Assembly (NCBI GenBank): GCA_028753945.1
Contig: JAPNXP010000012.1
Span: 2,232,001 to 2,296,000, forward strand
Direction of reading: 5' to 3'
DNA from: Hexactinellida sp. DTS-2022
Taxonomy: Eukaryota > Porifera > Hexactinellida
DNA length: 64,000 nucleotides
Part shown: piece after piece, positions 10,688-22,108 of the stretch
How positions within the stretch are numbered: the stretch's first letter is position 1
Layout: every line of letters begins with the position of its first letter
Notes under the pieces: generated by a model
Databases searched by the model: none
Told to the model about the DNA's origin: nothing
What the model saw: only the letters and a program-made list of their open reading frames with translations
Made by a program: the position numbers and the translations under genes

Positions 10688-11484
10688 CATGGCCTACTAT
10701 ATAATACGGCTTTATATGTCAAGTATTTGCCATTTTATTTCCAGGCCAGTGTTTACTTTCTAATTGCTCGTAAAATAAATCACCTATTGTCATTGAATAA
10801 ACTAAACTTAGGTTTTCAAATACGCTGGAAACATCTAAAATACTTTTGTGAATGATTTCTCATCAGATTTAACCACAATGACGTAATCAAATATACATAC
10901 CCATATATGGTAATGATGTTAAATAAATGTTAATTTTTTAGATAATTTGAGAATCTAACTTTGCCGCTTTTATCCTAATGCATTTTTCTTGTAAAAAACT
11001 AACTACAGTAACAAATTATGTCATTCCTTTCACTCAAATTCTTTTCAACGTCAATGTAAGTAAATAATTATGCTATTGTTATCAAACCATATGTTTTGTA
11101 TTTTTTTGAAATGTATAGTTAGATTTTAATCTAGGTCTTAAAAGTGCTGTTTGACGACGTACATGTTGCCCAGTCAGTTTAATGACCGTTCTTGTGACTT
11201 ATTTAGCTAATGTTCACAAAATCTCTACTTCAAATCTCTACTTCATAATTAGTATTAATTACCATATATGGGTATGTATATTTGATTACGTCATTGTGGT
11301 TAAATCTGATGAGAAATCATTCACAAAAGTATTTTAGATGTTTCCAGCGTATTTGAAAACCTAAGTTTAGTTTATTCCATGACAATAGGTGATTTATTTT
11401 ACGAGCAATTAGAAAGTAAACACTGGCCTGGAAATAAAATGGCAAATACTTGACTTATAAAGCCGTATTATATAGTAGGCCATG
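10688..11484. repeat. Large inverted repeat with 227-bp arms
   Basis: Left arm 10688-10914 and right arm 11258-11484 are near-identical complements (one visible single-base change is TTGAATAAACT against TTCCATGAC in the complement). Outer ends are CATGGCCTACTATATAATAC and its complement; inner ends are ATATATGGTAAT and complement. The 343-bp loop is AT-rich and non-coding. Outside both arms the palindrome TAGAGCTTAGCTCTA occurs (10564 and 11535), so the symmetry may extend further. A short relative (TAGTAGGCCATG preceded by AGCCGTATAT) sits at 61.68 kb, and another at 14.07 kb, so it belongs to a dispersed family. Probably a long-TIR non-autonomous transposon. Confidence 0.75.
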
Positions 11485-11499
11485 GCTGGTGTCATTTCA

Positions 11500-12540
11500 G
11501 TGATGTGACCATAAGATTGAAATTAAAAAAGTAGCTAGAGCTTAGCTCTAACTTTCTAGTCATATTATTGATCCATTTTAACCAATACAAGAAAACTAAT
11601 GGGGATAAAATCCCCAACGTTTCGGTTATAATTATAATAATAAACTTTGCAAGCTTCTTTCTCAGAATATTATTGTTGACCATAGTGACGTAAGCGGGGG
11701 GAAACCGGGAGACCACAATAGAATAGTTAGAGTTCTGAAAATTGTTGCACATATTCTTATAGTGTATTTGAACCATATGAACAAAGGGAATTTTCAATTT
11801 CAAATTTTAACCCCGGGGGTATATAATTAAAGTTAGATTAGAAATTAAATCGATGGAATTTCAGCCATATTTGGAAAAATATAAATAAAACCACCAGCCG
11901 ATATCTGAATTGCTTAGTGCCCTATCTAACAAATTTGATTAGACTCTAAACTAGTTGTATAGGCATTACTGAAGTTAGTAAATATATTGGTTATGAATGC
12001 ATACTGATTGAAACTATGTCACCACCTATGAAGCTCTAAAAGGTAATTCTAAAAATATGTCAATACTTCAATTAAAACAAAGGCTTCAATCAATTTCATA
12101 GTTCTATTTGCTCAAATTATTCTTCCTAATTTGGGGTTTAGATAAACTTAAGCATAAGCTCTGACTTTTAGCCATAGCACAGTGGGCAAAAACAGGTACA
12201 TCAGCGGTCATAGGTATTTAGGTGCAAGATAGAGGTATAAAAGGTATTAGTTACCTATAGGTTATCAACTATAACAAATTGAGTGAGCCCCAAATTTTTT
12301 TGGTTTGGCATACATTTTTTAAGTTGTGATGACTTAGCAAAAATGAGATACCTATATCGAATTTCGAAGATATTTTGATCATTATCACCGATCTAGTTGG
12401 ACTATTCATACTAGTAGTATGTGTCGATGTGTAGAATACAAATGAGCATCTTAGATCTCATTTTCCGCTTTATAATTGATTAAAATCATGACTATGTGAG
12501 AAACAACAAATTAATAATTACGACAGAACTCAGAAAATGT
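11500..12540. other. No gene supported
   Basis: AT-rich sequence. The minus-strand frame at 11492-11803 has no recognisable feature. Confidence 0.35.
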
Positions 12541-12542
12541 TT

Positions 12543-13840
12543 CTAATTCTTTATCTGGGATTTGAAATTAACACACCATCTGTTCAGATACTCACTAAGT
12601 TGACTGGTATTATCGTTGCGTGTCCAAACAGTTCGAAGGGTATCTACCAACTCAGGAGTATTATTTCTATATTCTGCATAACGCATTTCGTTCTGAATAG
12701 TTAGCTCAGATATTGTCAATTCGTTAACGATTTTCAAAACCAGTTTGACGTTTTGACGCTCTATGCTAGACGGAAAACAGGATTTCATAGTCACATGAGG
12801 AGCTAAGTTGGCAAAACTGGTTCTTTCTGAATTTTATATTTGACATCTTGAAAGGATGCACAACCGAACTTAAGGGGATACTCACAATAATCTACTTTAA
12901 AATTTAACAAATTTGGGAAATGAAATGTTTTATCAAAATCCTTTTGATTTTACCAGTTATTACGAATACTTTTATTATGTGTACAAAATCAAATGAAAGA
13001 AAGAGTATAATATTTCTATCAAATTGCAAACGCGATAATTCTGAGGAATCATTATTTTGTTCATTATTAAGTAGTGACCTCCTGAATATACTCTTTGGCT
13101 CGAGGTAAATTAATCTACTCTTTAGTATTTTTAGAACTAGAGTTGTATTTTCAAGCAAGTTCCTGCAAAACTGATTCAATTTTCGGACGTCACTAATTGC
13201 AGCAATATTAACGGATATACTCTGTCCATAAAAATAGGCTGAGGTGGATAAATAAGCATTGATTTCAAGGTACAAATCTACTGAGATACTTTTTTCAGTC
13301 ATTTTGGAGAGAACAAACATGTTGGCATAATGTTGCTCTTATTAAGGTAATCACACCAATCAACTATTAGGTAAAGAAATCAAGGTTAACTTATCTTTCA
13401 AGTCCTGTAGAGAGTTGACCACAAACTTCTCTTTTTCTTGACTCTCGTATCTCAAGCTGAGTTGTAGTGTTTGGTCCATCAAGGCTTCCTCTTTTGCATC
13501 GTATGACAAGCGATTCCGTTTGGTAGGTTTGGATGAGTAATATGCCGGGCAGCCAGGCAGTAAACTCGGACAGCGCCTTCCTTCAGCTTTTGCTTCGCCC
13601 ACAGTACTTCAGTAAAAGTACCATCTCCTTTTGGGACTTTGAAATTGATGTCTATGTCTTCTTTCTGAAAATGGTTGATACATACATAGACCGCGTTCAG
13701 GTCACCAATATCATCGCGACGAAGAGTGCATGTACAGGCATGATTCAGGGTTGGTAGATTTGAGGCATCTTGAAAACAGGAACATGGTCATCCGGGTTGT
13801 AGTTGCTCTTGCATTCGGGGACAGAACAAGAGTTAGGCAT
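12543..13840 (-). pseudogene. THAP-domain gene head and body (copy 3)
   Basis: Begins at ATG 13838-13840 with MPNSCSVPECKSNYNPDDH, a THAP C-x4-C start, then VPVFKMP. After a frame change the sequence reads VYVCINHFQKEDIDINF (closing Cys-x2-His), then LKEGAV, a one-base deletion, and PSLLPGCPAYY, the equivalent of the AVPTIFP box. The helical tail runs to TAG at 13360. There is no intron inside the domain, unlike copies 1 and 2, so it is either a different lineage or has lost it. Farther down the same strand, 13320-12904 and 12794-12543 are open, leucine-rich and AT-rich and could be the body of the same protein, but I recognise no catalytic motif there. The Trp-containing helix expected between the zinc ligands is unreadable. 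Probably dead. Confidence 0.6.
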
Positions 13841-14267
13841 GAATAAAAGCTAATATGAATAAAATACCAAAGCGAAATTAATAGGATGGGATTGTACGTC
13901 AATTAAAGAGTTTGGAATAAAATCTGATCAATAGTTGTATATATTTCAAGAATATTTCTAATAAATGTGGTTGATTATTATTATCAATTTTGAAATTAAA
14001 TATTGTGGTTTAATAAATATTACCATCTTCTCCTTCATCCTTGGTCCATTTTATCTAGGTTAATGTCAGGCCATATATAGAGTAGGCTATAACAAAAAAT
14101 TGTTCTATCTATCAAAATGGCAATGTGGTGTCTGAATGACCATATATGGTGATTACGTCTCAAGTTTCCCTGGTTTTCAACATTTGACCCCTTAGCATTC
14201 AACGGAATTGGGCATGAAAATATCGATATACTATACAGAATAAATACTTTCATAAACTAAGATATAC

Positions 14268-15408
14268 TCCGCTTAATTGGGACATGTTTGTTTCAGGCCT
14301 CTTGTCCCAATTAATCGGAGTTCCCAAATAACGGAAAAATAATTAAATTTAGCGATTTACAACCATTTCAGTTTTAAACCTAACCTATAATACGTTATTT
14401 GACGAGATTTATCTGAAAATCTTAAATTTAAGTTATATCTCGAATAATCTCGTAAAATCACCTTTCGGAATGTGTATAATTATACAAGCGGAGTTGAACG
14501 AGGGGTCACTCGATTGAATAGGCACACAATTTGAGAATGGAATGTTGGCACATTCTAAACACATTCATGATGCATTCCAGCGTTGCTAAGGAAAAATTCA
14601 TCCAAATATGGTCATGTGATATATGAAATTGCCTAAAATTTTAAGTGGAGTGCAAATATGGTGATTTTAAGTTGATTAGATTTGATTTGAGAAAGTTTAT
14701 TACGGAAATGTCGGCGATTTACTTTGAAAAGGCTGACACTGCCACCTGCATAAATTTTTTCCCAAACGAATATTATCGGATTTGGATATGCTATTCTACG
14801 AAAAATTGGGCTTCTAGCAGGCGCGGCGCCAGAGGGGGGGCAGGGGGGCAGGATTTAGTGTATTCTCAAGTTAAAATTATATGTGATAAATTCGCCCATG
14901 ATAATCCCAAAGCCCATTCCCCTGGACACCATTCTAGAGGCTCGATTGTTTGAAAATTTTCGCTCGCTCGCTACGCTCGCTCAATTTTCGTCAAAAACAT
15001 ACATATTAATATCGTATATCTCGTATTATAGCATCGCCGCACCCCAAAAGTTGCAAATACAAATTTACAAACAGTATTTGTGATAATTATTTTGTTCAAA
15101 AATAAAATTATTTGTAATACAATGCATATCTAGTAAGTGATTTCAAAAAATCACTGAATTTTCGATGAAGTCCAAAATCCCTGGATAGTTTGCATGTATG
15201 ACAAGATAAATTCTGACAGATGGAAAAGCTGCCCCCTTGAAAAATTGGTTGCCCCCCCTCTGCCCCCCCAGTTCTAAAATCCTGGCGCCGCGCATGGTTT
15301 CTAGTGGTACTAACAAACGCTTTGTATGAATTTTTTAGGTTCAACTTTCCAACGGCCAGACAATAAGCGGTTGTCCCGATTACCTGGTTTCCCAATTAAG
15401 CGGAGTCT
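14268..15408. mobile_element. TIR element, ACTCCGCTTAATTGGGA family (copy 1)
   Basis: Left ACTCCGCTTAATTGGGAC and right TCCCAATTAAGCGGAGT are perfect inverted repeats of about 17 bp, with TA near each outer end. The interior (14400-14790) is closely related to 55515-55870, showing a dispersed family: shared pieces include GAGATTTATCTGAAAATCTT, TTGAACGAGGG and GTCGGCGATTTACT. This copy additionally carries the hAT MITE at 14818-15296. The sequence around the ends resembles pogo-type MITE termini. No transposase. Confidence 0.7.
14818..15296. mobile_element. hAT MITE with 8-bp duplication
   Basis: Left CAGGCGCGGCGCCAG and right CTGGCGCCGCGCATG are inverted termini. Flanks GCTTCTAG (14810-14817) and GTTTCTAG (15297-15304) agree at 7 of 8 bases, the duplication length of hAT elements. 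Inside are G-rich then C-rich runs. It is nested in the 14.27-15.41 kb TIR element; the related copy at 55.5 kb lacks it. Confidence 0.8.
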
Positions 15409-15412
15409 ACTA

Positions 15413-15587
15413 CAGTGTTTCATTTAGGGTGCGGCGGGGGGGGAATTTGCCCCCCCCCCCTTGGATCCTATGTGCCCCTCCTTGGGATTTGAAAAAATAC
15501 ATTGATCAATGCTGACGCCGCCCCCCCTCAAATTCCCAAAACTCTACTTTGCCCCCCCCCTTGCCTAAATGTCTGGATGAAACACTG
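15413..15587. mobile_element. Short MITE with TA flanks and poly-C/poly-G core
   Basis: Left CAGTGTTTCATTTAGG and right CCTAAATGTCTGGATGAAACACTG are inverted. TA lies immediately outside both ends (15411-15412, 15588-15589). The interior is mostly G and C runs. It abuts the right end of the 14.27-15.41 kb element. Confidence 0.7.
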
Positions 15588-15599
15588 TACTGTATATCA

Positions 15600-16465
15600 G
15601 AAAAAATTATGTATTAAAAAGTACTCGGCGGCTGGTTCATCGTACTTTTTCTACGCGCTGGCGGTAGAATTAATTAATTAAAAGTATTTGGGCTTTTATT
15701 TGTGTTTACGAAGTTACCTTTGTATCTATTTTGTAATTGTAATGAATTTATATTACGACTCTACTTTTCGTAGTTTAATTAGATTTAATGGGCTGTCAAA
15801 CTACATTAATATATATGCGACAAAGAATCACTGTTCACATACTTATTTATAACAATAAGGAATCCAAATCCACTAGGCATATCATTATTTCTGTCATAAC
15901 GCTTATGGTTGATTATATTATGCAGGATATTGAGATTTCCTCATATTCTTAACTTGACCAGGATATACGATATTATGACTTGGGGAATAGTAAGTATAAA
16001 TACATTCTTCCCGCGAGTTTTGTATAATGCTATTTTATTTCATTCATTTTCAGGTCAAGGAGATTCAGATGCGAGAATTTCGAATCACTAAGAATCTGAT
16101 CAGGAAGACTCAAGATTCACAACTATTCATTCAGAACCCGAAGAATATAGTATATACGTATATAGTAGTTTATGAGTAGCAATTAGCAAAGCACGAAAAA
16201 CTACTATATTAATAATCAGCATGTACAAAGGATAATTTATATATTTGTATTGTACATATGATCACTTCATCTCCTAAATGGACGTATTGTTTCTATAAAA
16301 TATGGCTTGTTTAGTCAGAGTACTGCTGTTTAATTTGTACATTTGAAAGCATTTGCGATTGCTATAGAAGAAAGTTGTTTGACAGTTCGGATCCTATATC
16401 ATACACCTTTATACTTTCTCTAAAAACATAATTTGTGTAGTGCACGATAATTCTATGCATATTTA
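15600..16465. other. No feature recognised
   Basis: AT-rich; no supported gene or repeat. Confidence 0.4.
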
Positions 16466-16468
16466 TTA

Positions 16469-16813
16469 TCAACAGAAACCAAATGGTTTTGTATATGCTA
16501 TAGTGGTGTTTGTCCAGAAAGGAAGGTAGTCATTGAATAATGGGTGCCAAGTGTCAAGAGACACTTGGCACCCATCTACAAAACCATGAATATCATCCAA
16601 TGGAATTTCGAACCGAACCAATTTCTCATACACTTTCAGAAGAAATGAGAGTAACGTATCCAACTCAAATATCACAAGGCTTAAATTTAAGCGAACAATT
16701 GCGATCTCCTTCTCAGGTTGCAATAATGGTTTACTTTTCAACTTACCTGTCCTACTAGGAATTCTCAAAATGGACTTATTATCTATACATAGTGATTTGA
16801 TTTCTCTACCCAT
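16469..16813 (-). CDS. Unrecognised 115-codon open frame
   Basis: On the minus strand this follows the same direction as the P-element-like relic above it, from which it is separated by the hAT element at 16824-17817; the ATG lies in the target duplication. The predicted peptide is mixed leucine-rich with FNDYLPFWTNTTIAY near the end. I recognise no domain. It also spans the perfect hairpin at 16541-16575. It could be a late exon of the P-like transposase or chance. Low confidence. Confidence 0.25.
   Translation of the reverse strand: MGREIKSLCIDNKSILRIPSRTGKLKSKPLLQPEKEIAIVRLNLSLVIFELDTLLSFLLKVYEKLVRFEIPLDDIHGFVDGCQVSLDTWHPLFNDYLPFWTNTTIAYTKPFGFC
16541..16577. repeat. Perfect 16-bp stem hairpin
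   Basis: TGGGTGCCAAGTGTC, a 4-base loop (AAGA), then GACACTTGGCACCCA. The stem is perfect. It lies inside the open frame at 16469-16813, where a perfect palindrome of this sort would not be expected by chance; it may be a tiny MITE or the product of a template-switch. Confidence 0.7.
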
Positions 16814-16942
16814 GGCCTACTGACAGTGGCGGATAAACCAAGGTGCTCGGGGAGGCACGTGCCCCAGGGTCCAAAACTTCAGGGGCCCCGCTTCATGGCC
16901 CCCCTTGTTATTGGAATTAATCTTTATATAAAATGTTACTAA

Positions 16943-17340
16943 TGGCATAGCTGCCAACCTATTTGAGTCAAATCCCTGTACAGGACTCCAATTTTCCCGT
17001 GTACATTTACCAAATCCCCTACACCTCCCAAATTTTCTTGCTCGCTCGTCCAAGGAATTAGTGTACACTACATATCAAAATTATCACTTTGGAAAGGAGA
17101 ATTACATACAGTACAGGTATTCCCTGTACGCTTGAATACATATATAAACTTACTAAGAGTGCCTTTATGTGGTCAATGCAGAATGCATGACAGAATATAC
17201 TATCATCGCTGTAGACAGTTTTAGACATTATTTGACTCATAATTGTTAATTATTTAAAATTCCGGTACAAATTGAATAAATTCCTGTACACCTGTACAGA
17301 ACAGCCAAAATGTTCAAATCCCTGTACGGTTGGCAATTAT
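16943..17340. mobile_element. TACAGGGATT-family MITE (nested copy)
   Basis: Begins CATAGCTGCCAACCTA and ends CGGTTGGCAATTATG, with repeated TCCCTGTACAGG-like words inside. The same family occurs, cleaner, at 20142-20495 and as a right-end scrap at 46730-46795. Confidence 0.6.
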
Positions 17341-17498
17341 GTAAGGGTCACGAGAATTGGCATAACTAATGTTCAAACTACAACCTTTCGGATTTTTTTG
17401 ACAAGCAAATGTTTCAATAATTGACGAGAAGACGAGATCCTAAGAATGTCATTCTCGATTGACATTATTGAGAGGAAAAGGGAAATAGTTATAGTACA

Positions 17499-17672
17499 GT
17501 AAACTCTCGTTCATACTGTCAGAATTATTTCGGTCAGAATACTGCCAGAATTAGTTCGCAATAATCGAAATTCATATTAATTAACCAAAGTCATTAGTAT
17601 ACATTTGAATAGGCTGGTGAATTTAAGATGTCTTCCTTATCCCTGTTCGTATTAACGAGTCTACAGTATTAC
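17499..17672. mobile_element. pogo-like MITE (nested)
   Basis: Left CAGTAAACTCTCGTTCATAC and right GTTCGTATTAACGAGTCTAC form imperfect inverted termini typical of pogo/Tigger-type MITEs (consensus CAGTAGA-CTC-GTTA). TA is present at both outer edges. Non-coding. Confidence 0.5.
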
Positions 17673-17825
17673 AATAATACGGACCGTTGAGCATCACGAT
17701 TCTGTGGGACATATTACCAATTTTTTTAAATTTCTAGCAATAATAATCCTAGCGAGGAAAATGGGGCCTCACATTCACAACTTGCCCCACTGCTCAGCCC
17801 TCCTTGATCCGCCCCTGCCTACTAA

Positions 17826-20029
17826 AGACGTCTTCTAGATTATGTTACATCCCTAGCTAAATTAATCAAATAACAATTTGATATAATGGAGTTTACCTTC
17901 TGAAGCCCGACCATTGAGTGATGATGGCAGACAAATGAATCATTCCACTCGGAAGATAAGTGATTCAGGCTCTGTACCAAGACTTTATACATGGGTTTTC
18001 AACCTGGGAGACGCGACCCCCAAGGGGATCACGAAGACTTTATAGGGGGGTCGCGTAAAGTTCCGGAAAATTTATATAAAATCGTTAAAATATACCGAGA
18101 TATAAGTCGTAACTTATTTAAATTATCTACATTGAAATACGAATATTGTGTGGACATTGTGTACTTGCAATATTTAAGCAATGAGCTTTCAGGGCATTCG
18201 CGATTATTTTTATTTATATAGCCTTGTAGTTTTTTCATAATTGTCAGAATATCCTTGAAACATGAGGTGCATCGATTTAATTAAACAATAGGAATACTTA
18301 ACATTAATAAAAACTTTCACATTAACATTGTAGGGGGTCGCGAGCATTTACACATCTGTAAAAGGGGTCGCATGGTACAAAGGTTGAAAACCCCTGCTTT
18401 CGAGGGAACGTCTACTTCAAGAATCCTTTGTTCCAAATGATTAAGTAGTACAGATAATGCACATTGTGTATAGCTATTCAGTGCAGATGTTGGTATTTTG
18501 AGGCCACCTCTATTGTAGTCATCAAGATAACTGCTGGACACAGGATCGTTAGTGAGGGCTATTTTACACTCATCACAGTCAATAATTTTCAGTAATGAAC
18601 GCGATATATAGCCTGAAACAAATGTTAAACAATCAACAGTATCTCGGATATAGTTATGTGGTCAAAGTTTTCTTGATTGATTGTTTCCAAAAATCTTGAA
18701 GAATGGCCGATTCTTCGTCTGTAATGGAGGAACTAATTGAGGCTAGTTCGATATTCGATAAATGTCAGCTATAAAATATATTCTGAACGATCGACCTCCT
18801 TAAGACCGACTAAAAATCTTCCCCCCGACATCTGCCTGTACTGTGAAGATCTTCGTTCAAGAGGATCAGTCTGTAAGCGTCCTGTTAGAATATATTTGTA
18901 TTCCTCGTTAAGTAGATCAGAACTTAAATCTGCTATACCCCGATTTGTAGATATGAGAGTATCAAATGATTGTCTAGAGAAACCATGCTTCTTTGATACT
19001 ATTAAATCACTCAACCAGTTCGCAATCATATTCAAAAACTCTATTTTTCCATTACTTTCAATTAGTGCACTCCCGATTACAACCGGATGAAATCTTACTT
19101 TGGCATTTACTACCAAACGCCAATTGTGAATTAAATTAGAAAATATGACATTGTTCTATCTACCGGAAAATATTGGCGAATTGCTGTGATGGTGGTTGGA
19201 TGGAAAATTGATAGTGCTAGGGAGACAGACTGTTTGTTGTTTCCTGGGTGCACAGCTTGATAGGAAATCTTAGGGGCCTTTCTCACATGACATCCAATTG
19301 TTAAATCTTTCTCATGTACACGATGAAAAATTTATGAATAGATATTAGATAGGCCCTGGAGTAATATTAATGGAGACACCACAAGAGTTGTTTACAAGGC
19401 TGGTATTTGGAAAATTTAGTGTATAAGAGGTTGTTCCGAATGTTTTACAAGATGTACAGTATCAATAAGTAGGTAGATGTACTTCTCTAGGTTGAGCGGG
19501 TTGGGTATTGCATAATGGCGCATTGAGCATGGGTGTATAACTTTGAGGTGTTTGTATGCGCTCACATACGTGGAATGGTTGTCACTAACTACAATTCTGA
19601 CATTTAAATGTCTTCTGCTGAGCATGATTATACAGTTAACTATACCCTGTTGAACGACCTGATGGTTATTTTATTTTATGGAATAGCCTTGATAATATAT
19701 GGTGTTGACTGTTTCAAAGAGACAACCATAAAGCACAAAATACTTTTATACATCTGCAGGCTAGAATCACAAGCAGTTAACTCTCTGCCATCGTATTGCA
19801 CTTCTTGTTGTAGATACATTTCGTCAAGCAATAGGACAGTATCGATACTAAAAAAAGAATTTTCTCACAGTGATTGTAAGCCTTTACAAATATCGATTGG
19901 TTGTGACTTTAACTTATACAATAGCGAATTGCTTGGTAGAGGGATAAATCTTTTCAAATATCGATATCCTGAATTAAAGGCGTATCTCATAATAAGAGCA
20001 AAACTTAATACAGTAGTGGAGTATGGGGG
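17826..20029 (-). pseudogene. P-element-like (THAP9-type) transposase relic, core and C-terminus
   Basis: Read downward on the minus strand: 20029-19900 gives PPYSTTVLSFALIMRYA; about 19830-19690 gives LLDEMYLQQEVQYDGRELTA, the 'D-E-M-x-L-x-x-x-x-x-Y-D' motif holding the first catalytic Asp of P-type transposases. Then 19620-19420 gives IVVSDNHSTYVSAYKHL and YLLIDTVHLVKH, matching the 'D-N-H-x-x-N' and 'D-x-x-H-x-x-K' boxes. Bases 19116-18770 include ILTGRLQTDPLERRSSQYRQ and SGGRFLVGL, the strongly conserved C-terminal 'GR-x-Q-TDP-x-E-x-R-F-S-x-Y-R-Q' box. A last piece (18600-18400, then 17985-17890 after a MITE) gives SRSLLKIIDCDECKIAL and ends at a plausible donor. Multiple stops and shifts show decay. 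The upstream part continues beyond the MULE at 22374-22700. Confidence 0.7.
17990..18396. mobile_element. hAT MITE of GGGTTTTCAACC type in the P-like relic
   Basis: Left CATGGGTTTTCAACCT and right AGGTTGAAAACCCCTG are inverted. Sub-terminal GACGCGACCCCCAAGGGG and GGGGGTCGCG blocks mirror each other. It interrupts the C-terminal part of the P-like transposase; flanking octamers are only partly alike (ACTTTATA, CTTTCGAG), so the insertion is old. The same terminus type starts the block at 9263. Confidence 0.7.
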
Positions 20030-20141
20030 ACTCCCTTTGAATGGCGGAAAGTTGGTCGCGGGGAAAATTGGTCGCGCGGAAAATTGGTCGCGGAAAATTG
20101 GTCGCGGGGGATTTTATATTTTTGATTTCTCAGGTTCCACA

Positions 20142-20495
20142 CATACCTGCCAACCGTACAGGGATTCCCTGTACAGTACAGGGATTTTGACCATTTTGGC
20201 TCACCGTACAAGGATTTTTAAATTTGTACAGGGATTTTTAGATAGGGAAAAATTATTGATTGTGTGTCTATTAATAATACCTAAACATGTCTACACCATC
20301 TAAATATAGCATTCTGTTTTGTGTAAATACTCTGTTCCTATTCGAGCATACAGGGATTCCCTGTACAGTCTATATAAACTAATGTTTTCACCTTTACAAG
20401 AAAGATTCTTTGGGGTGTACAGGGATTATGGCCAATGTACAGGGGGAAATAGGAGCCTCGTACAGGGATATGTCTCAAATAGGTTGGCAGGTATG
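20142..20495. mobile_element. TACAGGGATT-family MITE with 6-bp duplication
   Basis: Begins CATACCTGCCAACC and ends GGTTGGCAGGTATG, exact 14-bp inverted termini, flanked by TCCACA at 20136-20141 and 20496-20501. The interior repeats TACAGGGATT words in both orientations. It lies in the 5' non-coding part of the MULE. Relatives at 16.9 and 46.7 kb. Confidence 0.75.
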
Positions 20496-20699
20496 TCCAC
20501 ATGTTTCTCATTTCTCACTTGGTGTTTGTTATGTGCATATCAGTTATGTATCTGTTGTTATCTCATCAACACACACACAGGTTACACTTGACACATATAA
20601 TTTACTTATATAAGGTAAGGTGAAGATATTATACAAATTCACATTTATTAATCTCTACTCTCGAATTCACATTTACTAATTTCTACTCGTTATCATCAG

Positions 20700-22108
20700 A
20701 TGGATTCTCTCTTCATTGAACGCATAAAGAGCAACAAGAATAAAGATAAAGCAACAGTATTTGGGTATATCTATACTCTAAACCGTGTTTCTGATGAGGT
20801 ATCATATTGGGTATGTGAAAAACGGGGCATATGCAAGGCTAGGATACACACGAGTAACGATATTATAGTAAAACCTGATCAAGTATCTGAAATAGAACAA
20901 TCTCATACACACGCGCCCTCACAAGATCGTATTAAGATGTTGAAGGAATATAGAAAGATGAAGGATTTGGCATCTGTTACTGAGCAGAGCACTAGGGGTA
21001 TTTTATCTTCAGGTATTGAAACAATGCATCCATCCACTGTAAACAAGCTTCCACAATTAGAATCTGTGAAACGAACGATTCGGAATTACAAAAGTATTAG
21101 CATAGAGAGCTGTGGTAACCCTACCACCGCTGCTGAAATCGTCATTCCTGACAAATACAAAATCACTTTGAAGGGCGACCATTTTTGCTTTATGATTCTG
21201 GATTTGGTGACCAGCAAAGGATTATTGTCTATGGTACAAGAAATTTCATTTCCTGTCTAAGTAGCTGTGACAACTGGTATTGTGATGGAACGTTTAGTGT
21301 TGTTCCGGACCTGTTCGTACAACTATATACTATTCATGCAGAAAAAGATGGAAACATTTTTCCATGTATCTATGCGCTGCTCCCGAATAAAAGTGAAGCT
21401 ACATATGACAAGTTGTTTAAGAAATTATTAGAAATTGAACCATTGTTAAACCCTGTGACTGTTATGATCGATTTTGAAAGAGCTGCGATGAATGCACTGG
21501 AGGAGAATTTTATTTCTGTAATAACAGGATGTTTTTTTCATTTGTCACAGAATATATTCAGACAAGTTCAAGAACAAGGGTTGGCTATACGCTACCAAGA
21601 GGACAACAATTTTGCTATTAATATCAAAATGCTTGCTAGTTTAGCGTTTGTTCCAGAAAATGACGTTCTAATTTGTTTTAATATTCTTATGCAACAGTTT
21701 CCAGAAGAGGCCATAACTCTAGCGAAATACTTCGAAAAGACATACATTGGTAGAGTCTTACCCGATCTTAGTAGAAGGACACCAATGTTTCCAATTAGAA
21801 TATGGAATATTTATTCAAGAGTGAATAGTCGTCTAGCCAGAACAAACAACAATGTTGAGGGGTGGCATAACGCTTTTAAATCAACAGTAGTCTCCTCACA
21901 TCCAAGTTTTTGTAAACTATCGCTGTTTCTACAAAGGGAACAGTCATTGCAAGAGGCGGTTCTGGCAAAGTGGGAGGCTGGAGAATCTAAGAAGCGATCA
22001 AAGCACAGTATTGCACGTGATGCTCGTATCTTAGCCCTTGTGGCAGATTACGAATCTCGTGATACATTGAGTTATCTGAAGGGAATCGCATACAATTTTG
22101 AGTTTTAA
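20700..22108 (+). CDS. MULE transposase (one frameshift)
   Basis: Two overlapping frames (20700-21260 and 21185-22108) make one protein of about 465 residues once a single-base shift near 21185 is allowed. The N-terminal 75 residues look like a FLYWCH-type zinc finger (YWVCEKRGICKARIHT, then HTHAPS). The catalytic part follows: LYDSGFGDQQRII, then WYCDGTFSVVPDLF (first Asp), VTVMIDFERAAMNA (second Asp), GCFFHLSQNI (the C-x3-H box), and NNNVEGWHNAFK (catalytic Glu). These are the boxes of the MULE transposase domain. The rest of the frame is clean, so the element lost activity recently or the shift is a late mutation. It would cut and paste its own TIRs. Start chosen at the first ATG after the TIR region. 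Confidence 0.8.

Larger units (their letters stand above)
16824..17817. mobile_element. hAT-type non-autonomous element, 994 bp, with nested MITEs
   Basis: Left CAGTGGCGGATAAACCAAGG and right CCTTGATCCGCCCCTG are inverted termini. Flanking octamers CCTACTGA (16816-16823) and CCTACTAA (17818-17825) match at 7 of 8. No transposase frame. Inside lie a CTGCCAACC/GGTTGGCA MITE (16943-17340) and a pogo-like MITE (17499-17672). Confidence 0.75.

Noticed and set aside
18737-19090. 117-codon + strand frame
   Set aside because: Antisense to the conserved RLQTDPLE box of the P-like relic.
19608-20303. 231-codon + strand frame
   Set aside because: It lies opposite the P-like transposase boxes and runs into the MULE end, so it is a shadow.
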